Below, piece after piece: positions 25,796 through 36,000 of a stretch of 58,759 nucleotides of DNA (the first letter of the stretch is position 1; each line of letters starts with the position of its first letter). The stretch is from Gemmatimonadota bacterium (lineage in GTDB: Bacteria; Gemmatimonadota; Gemmatimonadetes; Longimicrobiales; Gaopeijiaceae): the NCBI GenBank assembly GCA_003248075.1, contig QJYK01000304.1, positions 1 to 58,759 on the forward strand, in the 5' to 3' direction. The notes under the pieces were generated by a model. It worked only from the letters and a program-made list of their open reading frames with translations. It was not told the origin of the DNA and did no database searches. The translations under genes and the position numbers were made by a program.

Positions 25796-26251
25796 CTACT
25801 TCGCGGTGATCTGGATGTGCTGGGCCTTCGACTCCTTCTTCTTCGGCAGGTGGATCAACAGCAGACCCTTGTCGAACTCCGCCTTGATCTTGTCCGGCTG
25901 GACGTTGCGCGGCAGGGAGAACGAGCGATGGAAGGCTCCATAGGTCCGCTCGAACAGGTGCCAACGGCCGTCCTTGCCCTCCTCCTGCTTCGAGCTCTTC
26001 TTCTCGCCGCGCAGCGTGAGGATGTTGTCCTCGAGGTCGACCACCACGTCCTTGGATTCGAGACCAGGGAGCTCGGCAGTGAGGACGAACTCGTCGTCCA
26101 TCTCCTTGAGGTCGACCGCAGGGATCCACTGCATGGGCTCCTCCGCGAACACGCTGGGCATGGTCCCGAAGACCCGGTTCATCCGTTCCTGCATCCCTTC
26201 CAGCTCCGGCCAAAGGCCCATGCGTGACCGGAACGGCATCAGGGCGTTCAT
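25796..26251 (-). CDS. Hsp20 small heat-shock protein
   Basis: 151-aa alpha-crystallin-type chaperone. After a short N-terminal arm with 'MNRVFGTMPSVF' comes the ACD: 'WIPAVDLKEMDDEFVLTAELPGLESKDVVVDLEDNILTLRGEKK', then 'RTYGAFHRSFSLPRNVQPDKIKAEFDKGLLLIHLPKKK', the canonical A-x-x-x-n-G-L-L plus C-terminal L-x-h-x-x-P motif, and a short tail 'IQITAK' with the I-x-I motif that binds neighbouring dimers. First gene of the putative six-gene operon. The ATG at 26251 has GGAGG 8 bases upstream. Upstream lie a candidate sigma54 promoter and a 25-bp upstream element rather than a CIRCE or sigma32 site. Confidence 0.92.
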   Translation of the reverse strand: MNALMPFRSRMGLWPELEGMQERMNRVFGTMPSVFAEEPMQWIPAVDLKEMDDEFVLTAELPGLESKDVVVDLEDNILTLRGEKKSSKQEEGKDGRWHLFERTYGAFHRSFSLPRNVQPDKIKAEFDKGLLLIHLPKKKESKAQHIQITAK

Positions 26252-26322
26252 CTGCTCTACCTCCAAGCGATTGGGTGTGTGACTCGGCCGGCGGGTATCC
26301 CCCGCCCGGAGGCGTGACGGAC

Positions 26323-26336
26323 GCATCGGCCATGCC
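26323..26336 (-). promoter_or_regulatory. Candidate sigma54 promoter of the hsp20 operon
   Basis: On the minus strand the site reads GGCAT-GGCCG-ATGC, with GG and GC exactly 10 bases apart as in -24/-12 elements. The predicted start is near 26311, 60 bases before the hsp20 ATG. The last seven bases (CCGATGC) are identical to those of the candidate promoters of the BON and OMP genes. Confidence 0.55.
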
Positions 26337-26434
26337 TTCGCCGGGGCCCGCGCCGGTGGGTCGGGAAAGCCACCAGCGATGCCCACTTGCCCGACGCCGT
26401 CCCACGGGGTCACCGTATCCCGATCGTGCGAAAC

Positions 26435-26459
26435 GTCCCAACAGCGGACTAAGTGTCAC
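26435..26459 (-). promoter_or_regulatory. Shared upstream element, copy 2 (putative activator site)
   Basis: The minus strand reads GTGACAC, then TTA, then GTCC-GCTGTTG-GGAC. Twenty of 25 bases match the copy at 31959-31983, including the GTCC-N7-GGAC dyad. It ends 98 bases upstream of the -24 GG of the hsp20 promoter, a distance normal for a sigma54 activator site. Confidence 0.6.
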
Positions 26460-26475
26460 CCGCTCGGGATCGGCC

Positions 26476-27867
<1,392 letters not shown>

Positions 27868-28131
27868 GCCCTCCGTCCGTCTCGAGGGAGGGATTTCCAG
27901 ACCCATCGCCGAACCCACGTTCCATCCCCGATGGAGGGGTCGCAAGGGACGCGGGCCGAACCCGCGACCCACGGGAAAGATACGCCGAGCGGGAGCCCCT
28001 CGAACATCGGGCGATGGCGACCCTCTTGTGGGGAAAACCCCTACAGGAAAGGCGACGATTCGCACGACTGCCTTCTCGCGGCGATTCCGGTAGAGTGCAG
28101 GGGCCGTAGTCGGCCGGGCACGGGGGTTCGG
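27868..28131. other. Divergent promoter region between regulator and kinase
   Basis: 264 bases. They contain an imperfect dyad at 28028-28045 (TGTGGGG, AAAA, CCCCTACA) and a small dyad CCATC-CCC-GATGG near 27930. No convincing sigma54 site was found for the kinase. The closest, GGCGA-N5-TTGT, lacks the -12 GC. Confidence 0.4.
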
Positions 28132-30639
28132 ATGGTCTCGTATCCTGAGGGTCGGAGTGCGACCGTGCTCCGCGTGCTACAGGACGTATGCGCCGGGCAC
28201 GCGGTGCTCGCCATGGACCTGCAAGGCAGGATCGTGGCCGTGAGCGACGCCGCGCTCATCCTGACAGGATACGCGTCGGAGGAGCTGATCGGCCGCCCCC
28301 TCTCGGAGCTGTACACGGTCGAGGACGAACACGTCGGTCTGCCCGCTCAGATCCTCCGGGATGTGGCCCGGCAAGGCTCACGGCAGGTGGAGACGTGGAG
28401 GCGGCGCAAGGACGGGAGCCGCTACCCCGTTTCCCTGCTCCTGGTGCGCACGCTCGACGCCCACGGGGCTCCCGTGGGGATCGTAGAGTTCGCGCGCGAC
28501 CTCTCCGATCCCGACATGCCGCTCCTGCAGCTACGACGGGACGTCGCAGCCGCCGCGGTCCTCGAGCACATCGCCGAGGTCTGCCACGAGTCGACCACGC
28601 TCCGGCAGGCCCTGAGCGCGAGCCTACCGATCCTTTGCAGGCACCTGGGCTGGCCGGTGGGGCACGCGTATGCGGTCACGCGCGCGGCGACGGTCCATTC
28701 GCTGGACATCTGGCACCTGGAGAGCGAGGAGCGGTTCGGCTGGTTCAGGGAGACCACCGCGGCCACGCCGGGCTGCCCGCAGGGGTGCGTCGTCGCCGAC
28801 GCCGTGGGTGGTCGGCGTCCGATCTGGCTGGGCAGACCGGTCTCCGAGCCCCGCTTTCGTCGCGGGACTCGGGCACCGGGTTCGGTCAGCCTGACCAGCG
28901 GTTTCCTGTTTCCGGTGACGGCCGCTTCGGAGGTGGTGGCCGTGATCGAATGCTTCTCGGACGCTCCCACGGCCGGCGAGGAGCGGTCCTTGTCCCTGAT
29001 GTCCACGGTGGGCCATCAGATCGGTCTCGTGGCGCTGAGGGAGCGAGCAAACCGGGCGCTCAGGCGTTCGGAAGCCCGCTATGCGGGGATCGTGCGCATG
29101 TCCGCCGAGTGCATCGTATCGGTGGATGCCGACCTCCGGATCGTGATCTTCAACCCCTCCGCGGAGGCGACGTTCGGGTTCCGCGCCGACGAGGTCCTCG
29201 GACAACCGTTCTCGAGGCTGCTACCCGAAGGCGAGCCGACTCCGTTCCCGCGCGAGGCGTCCTCCGAGAGTCGAGGCCGGACGGGACCGGGTCCGCGGGC
29301 GCTCACCGCGCTCCGTTTTCGCAGAAAGGACGGGTCGGTCTTCCACGGTGAGGCCTCCGTCTCGGCATGGGAGGCGGACGGGGGCCCCATCTCCACGGTG
29401 GTGCTGCGTGACGTCACCAAGCGTTGGCGGGCGGAGCGTGACCTGCGGGCCCTTTCCGACACCGGGTCCGTCTTCGCCCACGCGATCGACCTTATCGAGA
29501 CCATGGAGGGCGTCGCCGGCGTGATCCGCGCCCACCTGGCCGACATCGGACTCGTGCTCCTCGTGGACGACATGGAGGGACGCACGCAGCTGTTCGTCGC
29601 CGAGGAGCCGGGCCACGTCGAGCTCACGGTCGTCGCTACGCCCGACGAGTTGGACGCGCTTCTGCGCAAGGTCCTCGCAACCGGAGAGGTGGCCATCGGT
29701 GGCACCGACGAGCAGACCCCGCTGCGCCTCCGGGTCGGCCTCGACGGCTCGCGCGGGAAGGACGTCATCACGGCTCACTCCTGGCTCTTCGCTCCCATAC
29801 GCGCGGCCGGTCGGAGCCACGGCGTCCTGGGGTTCGTCAGCCTGCTTCCCGAGCTGAGGTATGGCGCCGGGGACGTGACCGTGGCCGAGGAGCTCGCGAG
29901 GCGCACGGCGCTCGCGATCGAAGCCGTGGATCTGTATCGACGCTTCGAGCGATCTGCCCACATCCAGGACGAGGTCCTCGCCATGGTGGCCCACGATCTC
30001 GGGCGGCCAGCCAGCTCGGTCGCGATGGTCCTCGACCGTCTGCTCAGGTACCCCCGGGGAGACGACAGACGGCACCGGAGCCGCGGTTACCTGGAGGGCA
30101 TGCGCCGCTCGGCCTCGCAGATGAAGAGGTTGATCGACGACCTTCTGGACGTCCGTCGGATCGAGACCGGTCGGTTCACGGTCGAGCCCTCGCGCCAGGC
30201 GCTCTCACCGATCGTCGACGCCGCCGTGGAGCAGGTGCGCCTGGCCGAGGAGCGCTCCGACGTCACCATCGCCGTGGACGTGCCTCCGGAGCTGCAGGCC
30301 CGCTCCGACGCCCAGCGCATCATCCAGCTCCTTTCCAATCTGCTGGGCAACGCGCTGCGCTTCTCTCCCAGCGGAGGCACCGTCGCGATCCGGGCCCACC
30401 GTGACGCCGACACCGTCGTGTGCGCCGTGCGGGACGAGGGGCCGGGAATCGAGCCCGAGCGGCTGCCGACGCTCTTCGACCGCTTCGCCGCCCGGGGCGG
30501 CCCCAGAGCGCATGGAACGGGGCTCGGACTCACGATCGCGAGAGAGATCGCGGCCGCCCATGGCGGCCGCATCTGGGTCGATACGCAGGTCGGCCGGGGC
30601 AGCACCTTCTGCTTCAGCCTCCCCGATCGCGCACCCTGA
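28132..30639 (+). CDS. PAS-GAF-PAS-GAF sensor histidine kinase
   Basis: 835-aa cytoplasmic kinase with no membrane segment. Domains: PAS about 10-120 ('VLAMDLQGRIVAVSDAALILTGYASEELIGRPLSEL'), GAF about 135-295, PAS about 305-440 ('ECIVSVDADLRIVIFNPSAEATFGFRADEVLGQPFSRLLP'), GAF about 450-600. HisKA follows, with phosphoacceptor His621 in 'MVAHDLGRPASS', then HATPase with N-box 'LLGNALRFSPSGG', G1 'DEGPGIEP' and G2 'GTGLGLTIAREIAAAHGG'. The soluble sensor suggests an internal cue such as redox, light, gas or a nucleotide. It is divergent from the NtrC-type regulator and presumably its partner, although NtrC-type EBPs more often sit in an operon with their kinase. The ATG start at 28132 has only a weak ribosome-binding site. 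Confidence 0.88.
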   Translation: MVSYPEGRSATVLRVLQDVCAGHAVLAMDLQGRIVAVSDAALILTGYASEELIGRPLSELYTVEDEHVGLPAQILRDVARQGSRQVETWRRRKDGSRYPVSLLLVRTLDAHGAPVGIVEFARDLSDPDMPLLQLRRDVAAAAVLEHIAEVCHESTTLRQALSASLPILCRHLGWPVGHAYAVTRAATVHSLDIWHLESEERFGWFRETTAATPGCPQGCVVADAVGGRRPIWLGRPVSEPRFRRGTRAPGSVSLTSGFLFPVTAASEVVAVIECFSDAPTAGEERSLSLMSTVGHQIGLVALRERANRALRRSEARYAGIVRMSAECIVSVDADLRIVIFNPSAEATFGFRADEVLGQPFSRLLPEGEPTPFPREASSESRGRTGPGPRALTALRFRRKDGSVFHGEASVSAWEADGGPISTVVLRDVTKRWRAERDLRALSDTGSVFAHAIDLIETMEGVAGVIRAHLADIGLVLLVDDMEGRTQLFVAEEPGHVELTVVATPDELDALLRKVLATGEVAIGGTDEQTPLRLRVGLDGSRGKDVITAHSWLFAPIRAAGRSHGVLGFVSLLPELRYGAGDVTVAEELARRTALAIEAVDLYRRFERSAHIQDEVLAMVAHDLGRPASSVAMVLDRLLRYPRGDDRRHRSRGYLEGMRRSASQMKRLIDDLLDVRRIETGRFTVEPSRQALSPIVDAAVEQVRLAEERSDVTIAVDVPPELQARSDAQRIIQLLSNLLGNALRFSPSGGTVAIRAHRDADTVVCAVRDEGPGIEPERLPTLFDRFAARGGPRAHGTGLGLTIAREIAAAHGGRIWVDTQVGRGSTFCFSLPDRAP

Positions 30640-30651
30640 GACCGGCTCCCC

Positions 30652-31074
30652 TCATACGGGCTGCCGACGATCCAGGAGCCTTCCGATGTCGCCGCTCTCG
30701 TCGGCGAAGAAGTCGAGGACGTCGTCGAGCGACAAAACGCCTACGAGTCCCCCCGTCTCGTCCTTGACGATCAGCCGGCGCACCTCGCGGTCCGCCATCA
30801 TCTGGAGCCCAACCTCCACCGGCTCCTCCTCGTACACCGTCTCCAACGGCTCGCTCATGATCTCCGTGACGAGCATCTCGTCCGGATCGTAGTCGCGTGC
30901 CAGGCAACGGATCACGATGTCCCTGTCGGTCACGAACCCCGTGGGCTTCCCTTCCTCGCCCACCACGACCAACGCGCCGACGTGATGGGTCAGCATCTCG
31001 GTCGCGGCGTTGCGCACGGTCACATCCCCCTTCGCCGTGCGCGCGGGGCGTGAGCAGATCCTCCCGATCTTCAT
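30652..31074 (-). CDS. CBS-domain pair protein
   Basis: 140-aa protein of two CBS motifs: 'VRNAATEMLTHHVGALVVVGEEGKPTGFVTDRDIVIRCLA' and 'EEEPVEVGLQMMADREVRRLIVKDETGGLVGVLSLDDVLDFFADE'. Such a Bateman module binds adenine nucleotides and senses energy charge; similar stand-alone proteins (for example Hrp1 in mycobacteria) belong to dormancy regulons. It lies 63 bases downstream of the BON gene and is probably co-transcribed. It is convergent with the kinase gene (12 bases between stops). Confidence 0.87.
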   Translation of the reverse strand: MKIGRICSRPARTAKGDVTVRNAATEMLTHHVGALVVVGEEGKPTGFVTDRDIVIRCLARDYDPDEMLVTEIMSEPLETVYEEEPVEVGLQMMADREVRRLIVKDETGGLVGVLSLDDVLDFFADESGDIGRLLDRRQPV

Positions 31075-31137
31075 GTTCGACCTCCGGGAGGGGTCGCGCG
31101 GCCCCGAAGACGAGCCCCGCGCCCCTCGGTTCCCTGG

Positions 31138-31806
31138 CTAGTAGGCGAAGACCTTCGACTCGATTCCGATCCGGTTCGTAACCGCGGTCACCCCCGGAGC
31201 CGCCCAGGCCGCCCGCTCCGCCTCGCGCTTCTCCGCCCAGGACGAAACCGTCCCGGTCAACGTCACCCGTCCCCCACTCACGTCGACGGTCACGTGGTCC
31301 GCGTCGATCTGCGCGTTGCGGGTGAACGCCGCCCGGATGTGCTTCTCCACGTCACGCTGCGTGGCTCTCGGCTCCAGCTGGATCTCGTTCACCACGCCTC
31401 GGACACCGATGATCTCACGAGCGAGCCGCGCCGCCGTCTGCCGCTGGAAGTCCCAGACCAACGTCCCCTTGAGGGTGACGAGCCCGTTGGTGACCACGAC
31501 CGAGATCTTGTCGTTCGGCACCGACACGTTGCTCTCGAACGCATTGAGCACGGCCTCCGCGATATCGGCGTCCGTCTTCTTGTCGATCGAGGGCATGGCG
31601 ACGGTGACGTCGTTCGCGACGGCCCGAACTCCACGGACCTTCGCGGCCGCGACCTCGGCGCGGTGCTTCTGCGCAAACGTGGAAACCTGCCCCGTGAGCG
31701 TCACGATCCCCTCATGCACGGCGACGCCGACCTCGGCGGCGTCGATGCTCGGCTCCCAGGCCAGCTCTTCCTGGACCCTCTTCTGAATGCCACGGTCGAC
31801 GTCCAT
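31138..31806 (-). CDS. Triple BON-domain protein
   Basis: 222-aa protein made of three BON domains (about residues 1-72, 75-150 and 152-222), each with the h-x-G-x-V-T-L-x-G pattern: '[14 protein letters not shown]', '[14 protein letters not shown]' and '[14 protein letters not shown]'. No signal peptide, so it is cytoplasmic, unlike OsmY. BON modules are thought to bind phospholipid or other membrane surfaces. First gene of the BON-CBS unit; GGAGGGGGG ribosome-binding site ahead of the ATG at 31806. A candidate sigma54 promoter lies 53 bases upstream. Confidence 0.88.
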   Translation of the reverse strand: MDVDRGIQKRVQEELAWEPSIDAAEVGVAVHEGIVTLTGQVSTFAQKHRAEVAAAKVRGVRAVANDVTVAMPSIDKKTDADIAEAVLNAFESNVSVPNDKISVVVTNGLVTLKGTLVWDFQRQTAARLAREIIGVRGVVNEIQLEPRATQRDVEKHIRAAFTRNAQIDADHVTVDVSGGRVTLTGTVSSWAEKREAERAAWAAPGVTAVTNRIGIESKVFAY

Positions 31807-31858
31807 CGGATCCCCCCTCCTACGACGAGTTACACACCAGTGACGGCTCCCTGCAGAG

Positions 31859-31872
31859 GCATCGGACGTGCC
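31859..31872 (-). promoter_or_regulatory. Candidate sigma54 promoter of the BON-CBS unit
   Basis: The minus strand reads GGCAC-GTCCG-ATGC, with a perfect -24 half and one change from TTGC at -12. The predicted start is near 31847, giving a 40-base leader to the BON ATG. Confidence 0.6.
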
Positions 31873-31958
31873 GCTGGCACACGGTGACTGGCGGGGCCTC
31901 GTCGACCCGCGTTCCGGACCGGATCGCCGGGGCGTCCGCCACAGGAGCCGTCGGCTCC

Positions 31959-31983
31959 GTGACACGCTGTCCTCGGTTGGGAC
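31959..31983 (+). promoter_or_regulatory. Shared upstream element, copy 1 (putative activator site)
   Basis: Reads GTGACAC, then GCT, then GTCC-TCGGTTG-GGAC. It contains dyads GACA-CGC-TGTC and TGTCC-N7-GGACA. Twenty of 25 bases equal the copy upstream of hsp20. It ends 96 bases before the -24 GG of the USP promoter and begins 86 bases from the -24 of the divergent BON promoter. Confidence 0.6.
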
Positions 31984-32079
31984 ATAACGTCGTGAGGTTC
32001 CGCAGCGGCGCCGGCCCCCCATGCGTTTGGAGCGGCACGGACCCGTGACTCCATCGCATGGGCTCGTCCGCGTCGGTCA

Positions 32080-32093
32080 GGCACCGCGCTTGC
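32080..32093 (+). promoter_or_regulatory. Candidate sigma54 promoter of the USP-glucan synthase-ATPase unit
   Basis: Reads GGCAC-CGCGC-TTGC, a full match to the core -24/-12 consensus. The predicted start is near 32105, giving a 26-base leader with AAGGAGG before the ATG at 32131. Confidence 0.65.
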
Positions 32094-32130
32094 CCTCCCA
32101 GCGAGGCACGACGCCGCAAGGAGGCTCCGC

Positions 32131-33096
32131 ATGGTCAAGCGCATCCTGCTCCCGTTGGACGGTTCGCAGCGAGCCGAGAACGCCATCCCCCTGACGATCA
32201 AGCTCGCCTCGCTGTACGAGGCGGAAGTGATCGTCCTGCGGGTCGTTGAGAGTCGATCCCATCCCGGTGCCGGTTGGGTGGACCCCGTGGCATGGCGTCT
32301 GGAGCGCGGCGAGGCCCTGCTCTACCTGGCCGGGGTCAAGAAGCGCTTCTCCGACGCCGGCGTCTCGGTCGACCTCGACGTGACCATGGGCGATCCGTCG
32401 GACGAGATCATCGAGTCGGCGCGGATAAGGCAGGCGGATCTGGTCGTCATCACGAATCCGGCCCCCGAGGACACGAAGCAGGCGTGGCTCACGGGGACGG
32501 CGCACCGCGTGGTGGTCGGGGTCGACGCTTCGGTTCTCGTGCTGCCTCCGGGGACCGTCCCCGACGGCCCCGAGGTTACGGACACCATCCTGATTCCGCT
32601 CGACGGATCGCACCGCAGCGAGTGGGCGCTCCGCCTCGGTCTCAACCTCGCCGCCGCCGCCGGGACATCCGCCACGTGTCTCTACGTGGTCCCCGAGCCG
32701 GATGTCCTCGAGGAGGCCGCCTCCGAAGAGCTGCGCAAGCACGCAGCGGCGTACGTCCGTGTGGGTCGCGAGGTGGCGCTCCGCTATCTGCGCGGACTGC
32801 TGGACAAGCTGGAGACCCCGGGAGTCACCACATGCGTCCGCGTGGAATCCGGAACCAGCGTCCCCCGGGCGATCACGGAGGTCGCCCGGGAGCTGAAGGC
32901 CTCGCTGATCCTCGCGAGTGCGCACGGACGAACGGGCTCCCGGGGATGCCGCTTCGGGGCCGTGACCATGGGGCTCCTGCAGCAGGTGAATCGCCCGCTG
33001 CTCATCCTCCAGGACACAGCGGACGTCGCCCGGCGCGGTGCCCGTGAGCGGCGGGCTCGCACCGCGGCAGCGAAAGCGGCCACCGGTTCGCGGTGA
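32131..33096 (+). CDS. Tandem universal stress protein (two UspA domains)
   Basis: 321-aa double UspA protein. Domain 1 begins 'MVKRILLPLDGSQRAENAI' but lacks the ATP-loop glycines ('VVITNPAPEDTKQAW...'). Domain 2 begins 'DTILIPLDGSHRSEWAL' and keeps a loop in 'ASAHGRTGSRGCRFGAVTMGLLQQ'. Only the second domain is therefore likely to bind ATP. The basic C-terminal tail 'RRGARERRARTAAAKAATGSR' is unusual. First gene of a three-gene unit; its stop overlaps the GTG start of the glucan synthase gene (GTGA). Strong ribosome-binding site AAGGAGG. Confidence 0.88.
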   Translation: MVKRILLPLDGSQRAENAIPLTIKLASLYEAEVIVLRVVESRSHPGAGWVDPVAWRLERGEALLYLAGVKKRFSDAGVSVDLDVTMGDPSDEIIESARIRQADLVVITNPAPEDTKQAWLTGTAHRVVVGVDASVLVLPPGTVPDGPEVTDTILIPLDGSHRSEWALRLGLNLAAAAGTSATCLYVVPEPDVLEEAASEELRKHAAAYVRVGREVALRYLRGLLDKLETPGVTTCVRVESGTSVPRAITEVARELKASLILASAHGRTGSRGCRFGAVTMGLLQQVNRPLLILQDTADVARRGARERRARTAAAKAATGSR

Positions 33097-36000
33097 CCTC
33101 CGCGAACGACGTCGGTCGCCCGGCCATCGAAGAGCGGGCCGCCGACCTGGCGCGCGCCCTGGGAGCCGTTCGTGCCGTCGGGCAGCCGCGAAGGTTCCGG
33201 CGCCGCCTCGCGGACCTGGCCGAGCGGACCGAGTCCGTGCTGCGACGCGTCGAGTCCTGTGCCGCCTGCACGTCGCTCGCCGCCGAGTGGCTCCTGGACA
33301 ACCGGCACATCGTGCTGGGCGCCGTCCTCCAGGTAGAGGAGGACCTCACCACCGACTTCTACGAGGTCCTGCCCAAGACCGATGCCCTCGGAGAGCCCCG
33401 CATCCAGAGGGTCGCCGACGAGATCGTGGCGGCGGGAAACGGATACGTCGACCTGGGCGCGATCCGCGCCTTCCTCGGCTCGTTCCAGCGCTGGGCGCCG
33501 CTGCACATGTCCGAGCTGTGGGCGCTCCCCTCGTACCTTCGCTTGACCTTGCTGGGCCGCACCTTCGACGCAGCCTGCGAGCTCGCCTCGGAGATCGACG
33601 GGACCGGGGTGGCCGCGGACCGCATATCGACGGGCATCGCGTGCCTCCGAGCGATCGACGAGCAGGACTGGAGGAACGCTTTTGAAGAGCTGAGTCTGGT
33701 CGACGCGACCCTGCGACAGGACCCTGCGGCCATCTACCCGCGTCAGGATTTCCCGACGCGCGACCGCTATCGAAAGGCGGTGGAGGAGCTCTCCAGATGG
33801 TCCACCAAGGATGAGTGGGTCGTGGCCGAGGAAGTCGTCGCCCGTTGCGGCGAGGCGACCGGAGACGAGCGCCACGTGGGCCATCACCTGTTGGGACCAG
33901 GCCGGCTTCCCCTCGAAGCGCTGCTCGGCTGTCACCGCCCGCTGTCGGCCCGACTGCGGCGCATGGGCTTCGGGGTCGCAGGCCCGCTCTACTTCGGAAG
34001 CATCATCGCGATCACCCTGGCGCTTGCCGCCACCGTCGTCGCTCCGTCGAAGGAAGCTGACGCGCCCTGGCTCGCGCTCCTGGCCCTCCTGGCCCTGGCC
34101 ACGGTACCGACGAGCACGGTCGCGGTCGCGATGGTCAACCTCCTGGTGGCGCGCCTGGTCCCCCCCCGACCACTCCCCAGGCTCGACCTGTCCCAGGGTG
34201 TGCCGGCGGAGTTCCGCACATGCGTCGTGGTACCCGCGCTCCTTGCGGACGAGGTCGAGGTGGACGCCCTGCTGGCTCAGCTGGAGATGGCGTACATCGG
34301 CAACCGGGACGACAACGTAGCCTTTGCGCTCCTCGCCGATCCCCCCGATGCCTCTCACGAGCGGGAGCCGGAGGACGCGCGTCTCCTTGCGGCCGCGAGG
34401 ACCGGCATCCGCCGGCTCAACGAGCGCCATCGCGACCCGTCGGGAGATCCTTTCGCCCTCTTCTACCGACGTCGAACGTGGAACGAGAAGGAAGGCCGCT
34501 GGATGGCGTGGGAGAGGAAACGGGGGAAGCTGCGCGAGTTCAACCAGTTCGTCCTCGGCTCGAAGCAGACGGGCCTCGAGCTCGTGGAGGGCGACGTGGA
34601 CGCGCTGCGCTCCTCGCGCTTCGCGCTGACGTTGGACGCGGACACGCTCCTGCCCCGCGACGCCGCACTCCGTCTGATCGGCACTCTGGCGCACCCGCTC
34701 AACCGGCCCCGCTTCGGGCCGGACGGTCGGGTCACCGGCGGCTACACCGTCCTGCAGCCGCGTGTGGAAACCCTTCTCGAGGAGCACCCCTCCTGGTTCG
34801 CGCGCATCCTGGCCGCCGACGAGGGTCTGGACCTGTACTCCCACGCGGTATCCGACGTCTATCAGGACCTGTTCGGTGAGGGCATCTACGCGGGCAAGGG
34901 CCTCTACGAGATCGGAGCGTTCGAGCGCGCTCTCGAGGGGCGCGCGCCGGAGAACGCCCTGCTCAGTCACGATCTCTTCGAGGGGGTCCATGGCAGGGCG
35001 GGCCTCGTGTCCGACGTCGCCGTCCTCGAGGACTTTCCCGTTCATCCGCTGGCATGGCTGAGCCGCGCGCACCGCTGGATCCGGGGCGACTGGCAGCTGT
35101 TGCCGTGGCTCCTTCCGACGGTGCCCACCGCCGATGGCGCCCGGCGACGCAACCGGCTGAGCTGGACCGCACGCTGGAAGATCGCGGACAACCTGCGGCG
35201 GAGCCTGTTGGCCCCTTCCCTGGTGGCGTTCGCCGTGCTCGGCTGGACCGTCCTGCCGAGGAGCGACGCATGGTGGACGGCATTCATGGCCGCGGTGCTC
35301 GCGTCGCCGGTCCTCCTGGCATCCCTGGACCGAGCGCACCGCCTCGTTCGCTCACGAGGCGACCGCCTACGCCCGCTGCGCGGTCGACGCCTCTTCCGGC
35401 CCGTGGCACGATGGGCTCTGGCCGTCCTCTTCCTCGCCTGGGAGGCCGTACTGGCGGTCGATGCCATCGTCCGGACGCTGTTCCGACTCACGGTCACGCG
35501 CCGTCATCTGCTGGAGTGGACGTCCGCCGCCGTGACGAGCCGCAGACTCGCCGCCGACCGGTCGCCGCTGGGACAGCTGGGCGCGTTGGCGCCGAGCCCG
35601 ACGTTGGCTCTGGTGGCGCTCGCGGCACTGGCGTCCACCGGAGCCGACACCGGCATGCCCGTGCTCCTCCCCCTGAGCGCCTGGCTGCTTGCGCCGTTCC
35701 TGGTGACGCCCCTCTCCCACGCGCCTTCCCGGCCGGAGGCGGGCCTGCCACCCGGACTGATGAAGCGCCGCCTGAGGCTGCACGCGCGCAGGACCTGGGC
35801 GTTCTTCGAGCACTTCATGGGTCCCGGGGACCATTGGCTCCCTCCCGACCACGTGCAGATCGATCCACCAGGTGGCACAGCCCACCGCACCTCGCCCACG
35901 AACATCGGGCTCGGGCTCCTCTCGGCTCAGCTCGCCCACGACCTGGGGCACGTCACCCTCGGGAGGCTCATCGCGCACGTCTCGAACGCCCTCGATGCCC

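Larger units (their letters stand above)
31807..32130. other. Divergent regulatory region between BON-CBS and USP units
   Basis: 324 bases without a gene. They hold two divergent candidate sigma54 promoters (31859-31872 minus and 32080-32093 plus), the shared upstream element (31959-31983) and a perfect dyad GGAGCC-GTC-GGCTCC at 31944-31958 touching that element. GTGCC-GCT-GGCAC at 31868-31880 is a dyad that includes the -24 half of the BON promoter. The arrangement suggests one activator complex serving both directions. Confidence 0.55.

Noticed and set aside
26252-26475. CIRCE or sigma32-type heat-shock control of hsp20
   Set aside because: No TTAGCACTC/GAGTGCTAA dyad and no recognisable heat-shock promoter; the sigma54-like site and shared element fit better.
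28015-28030. GGCGA-N5-TTGT as a sigma54 promoter for the histidine kinase
   Set aside because: The essential -12 GC is missing.
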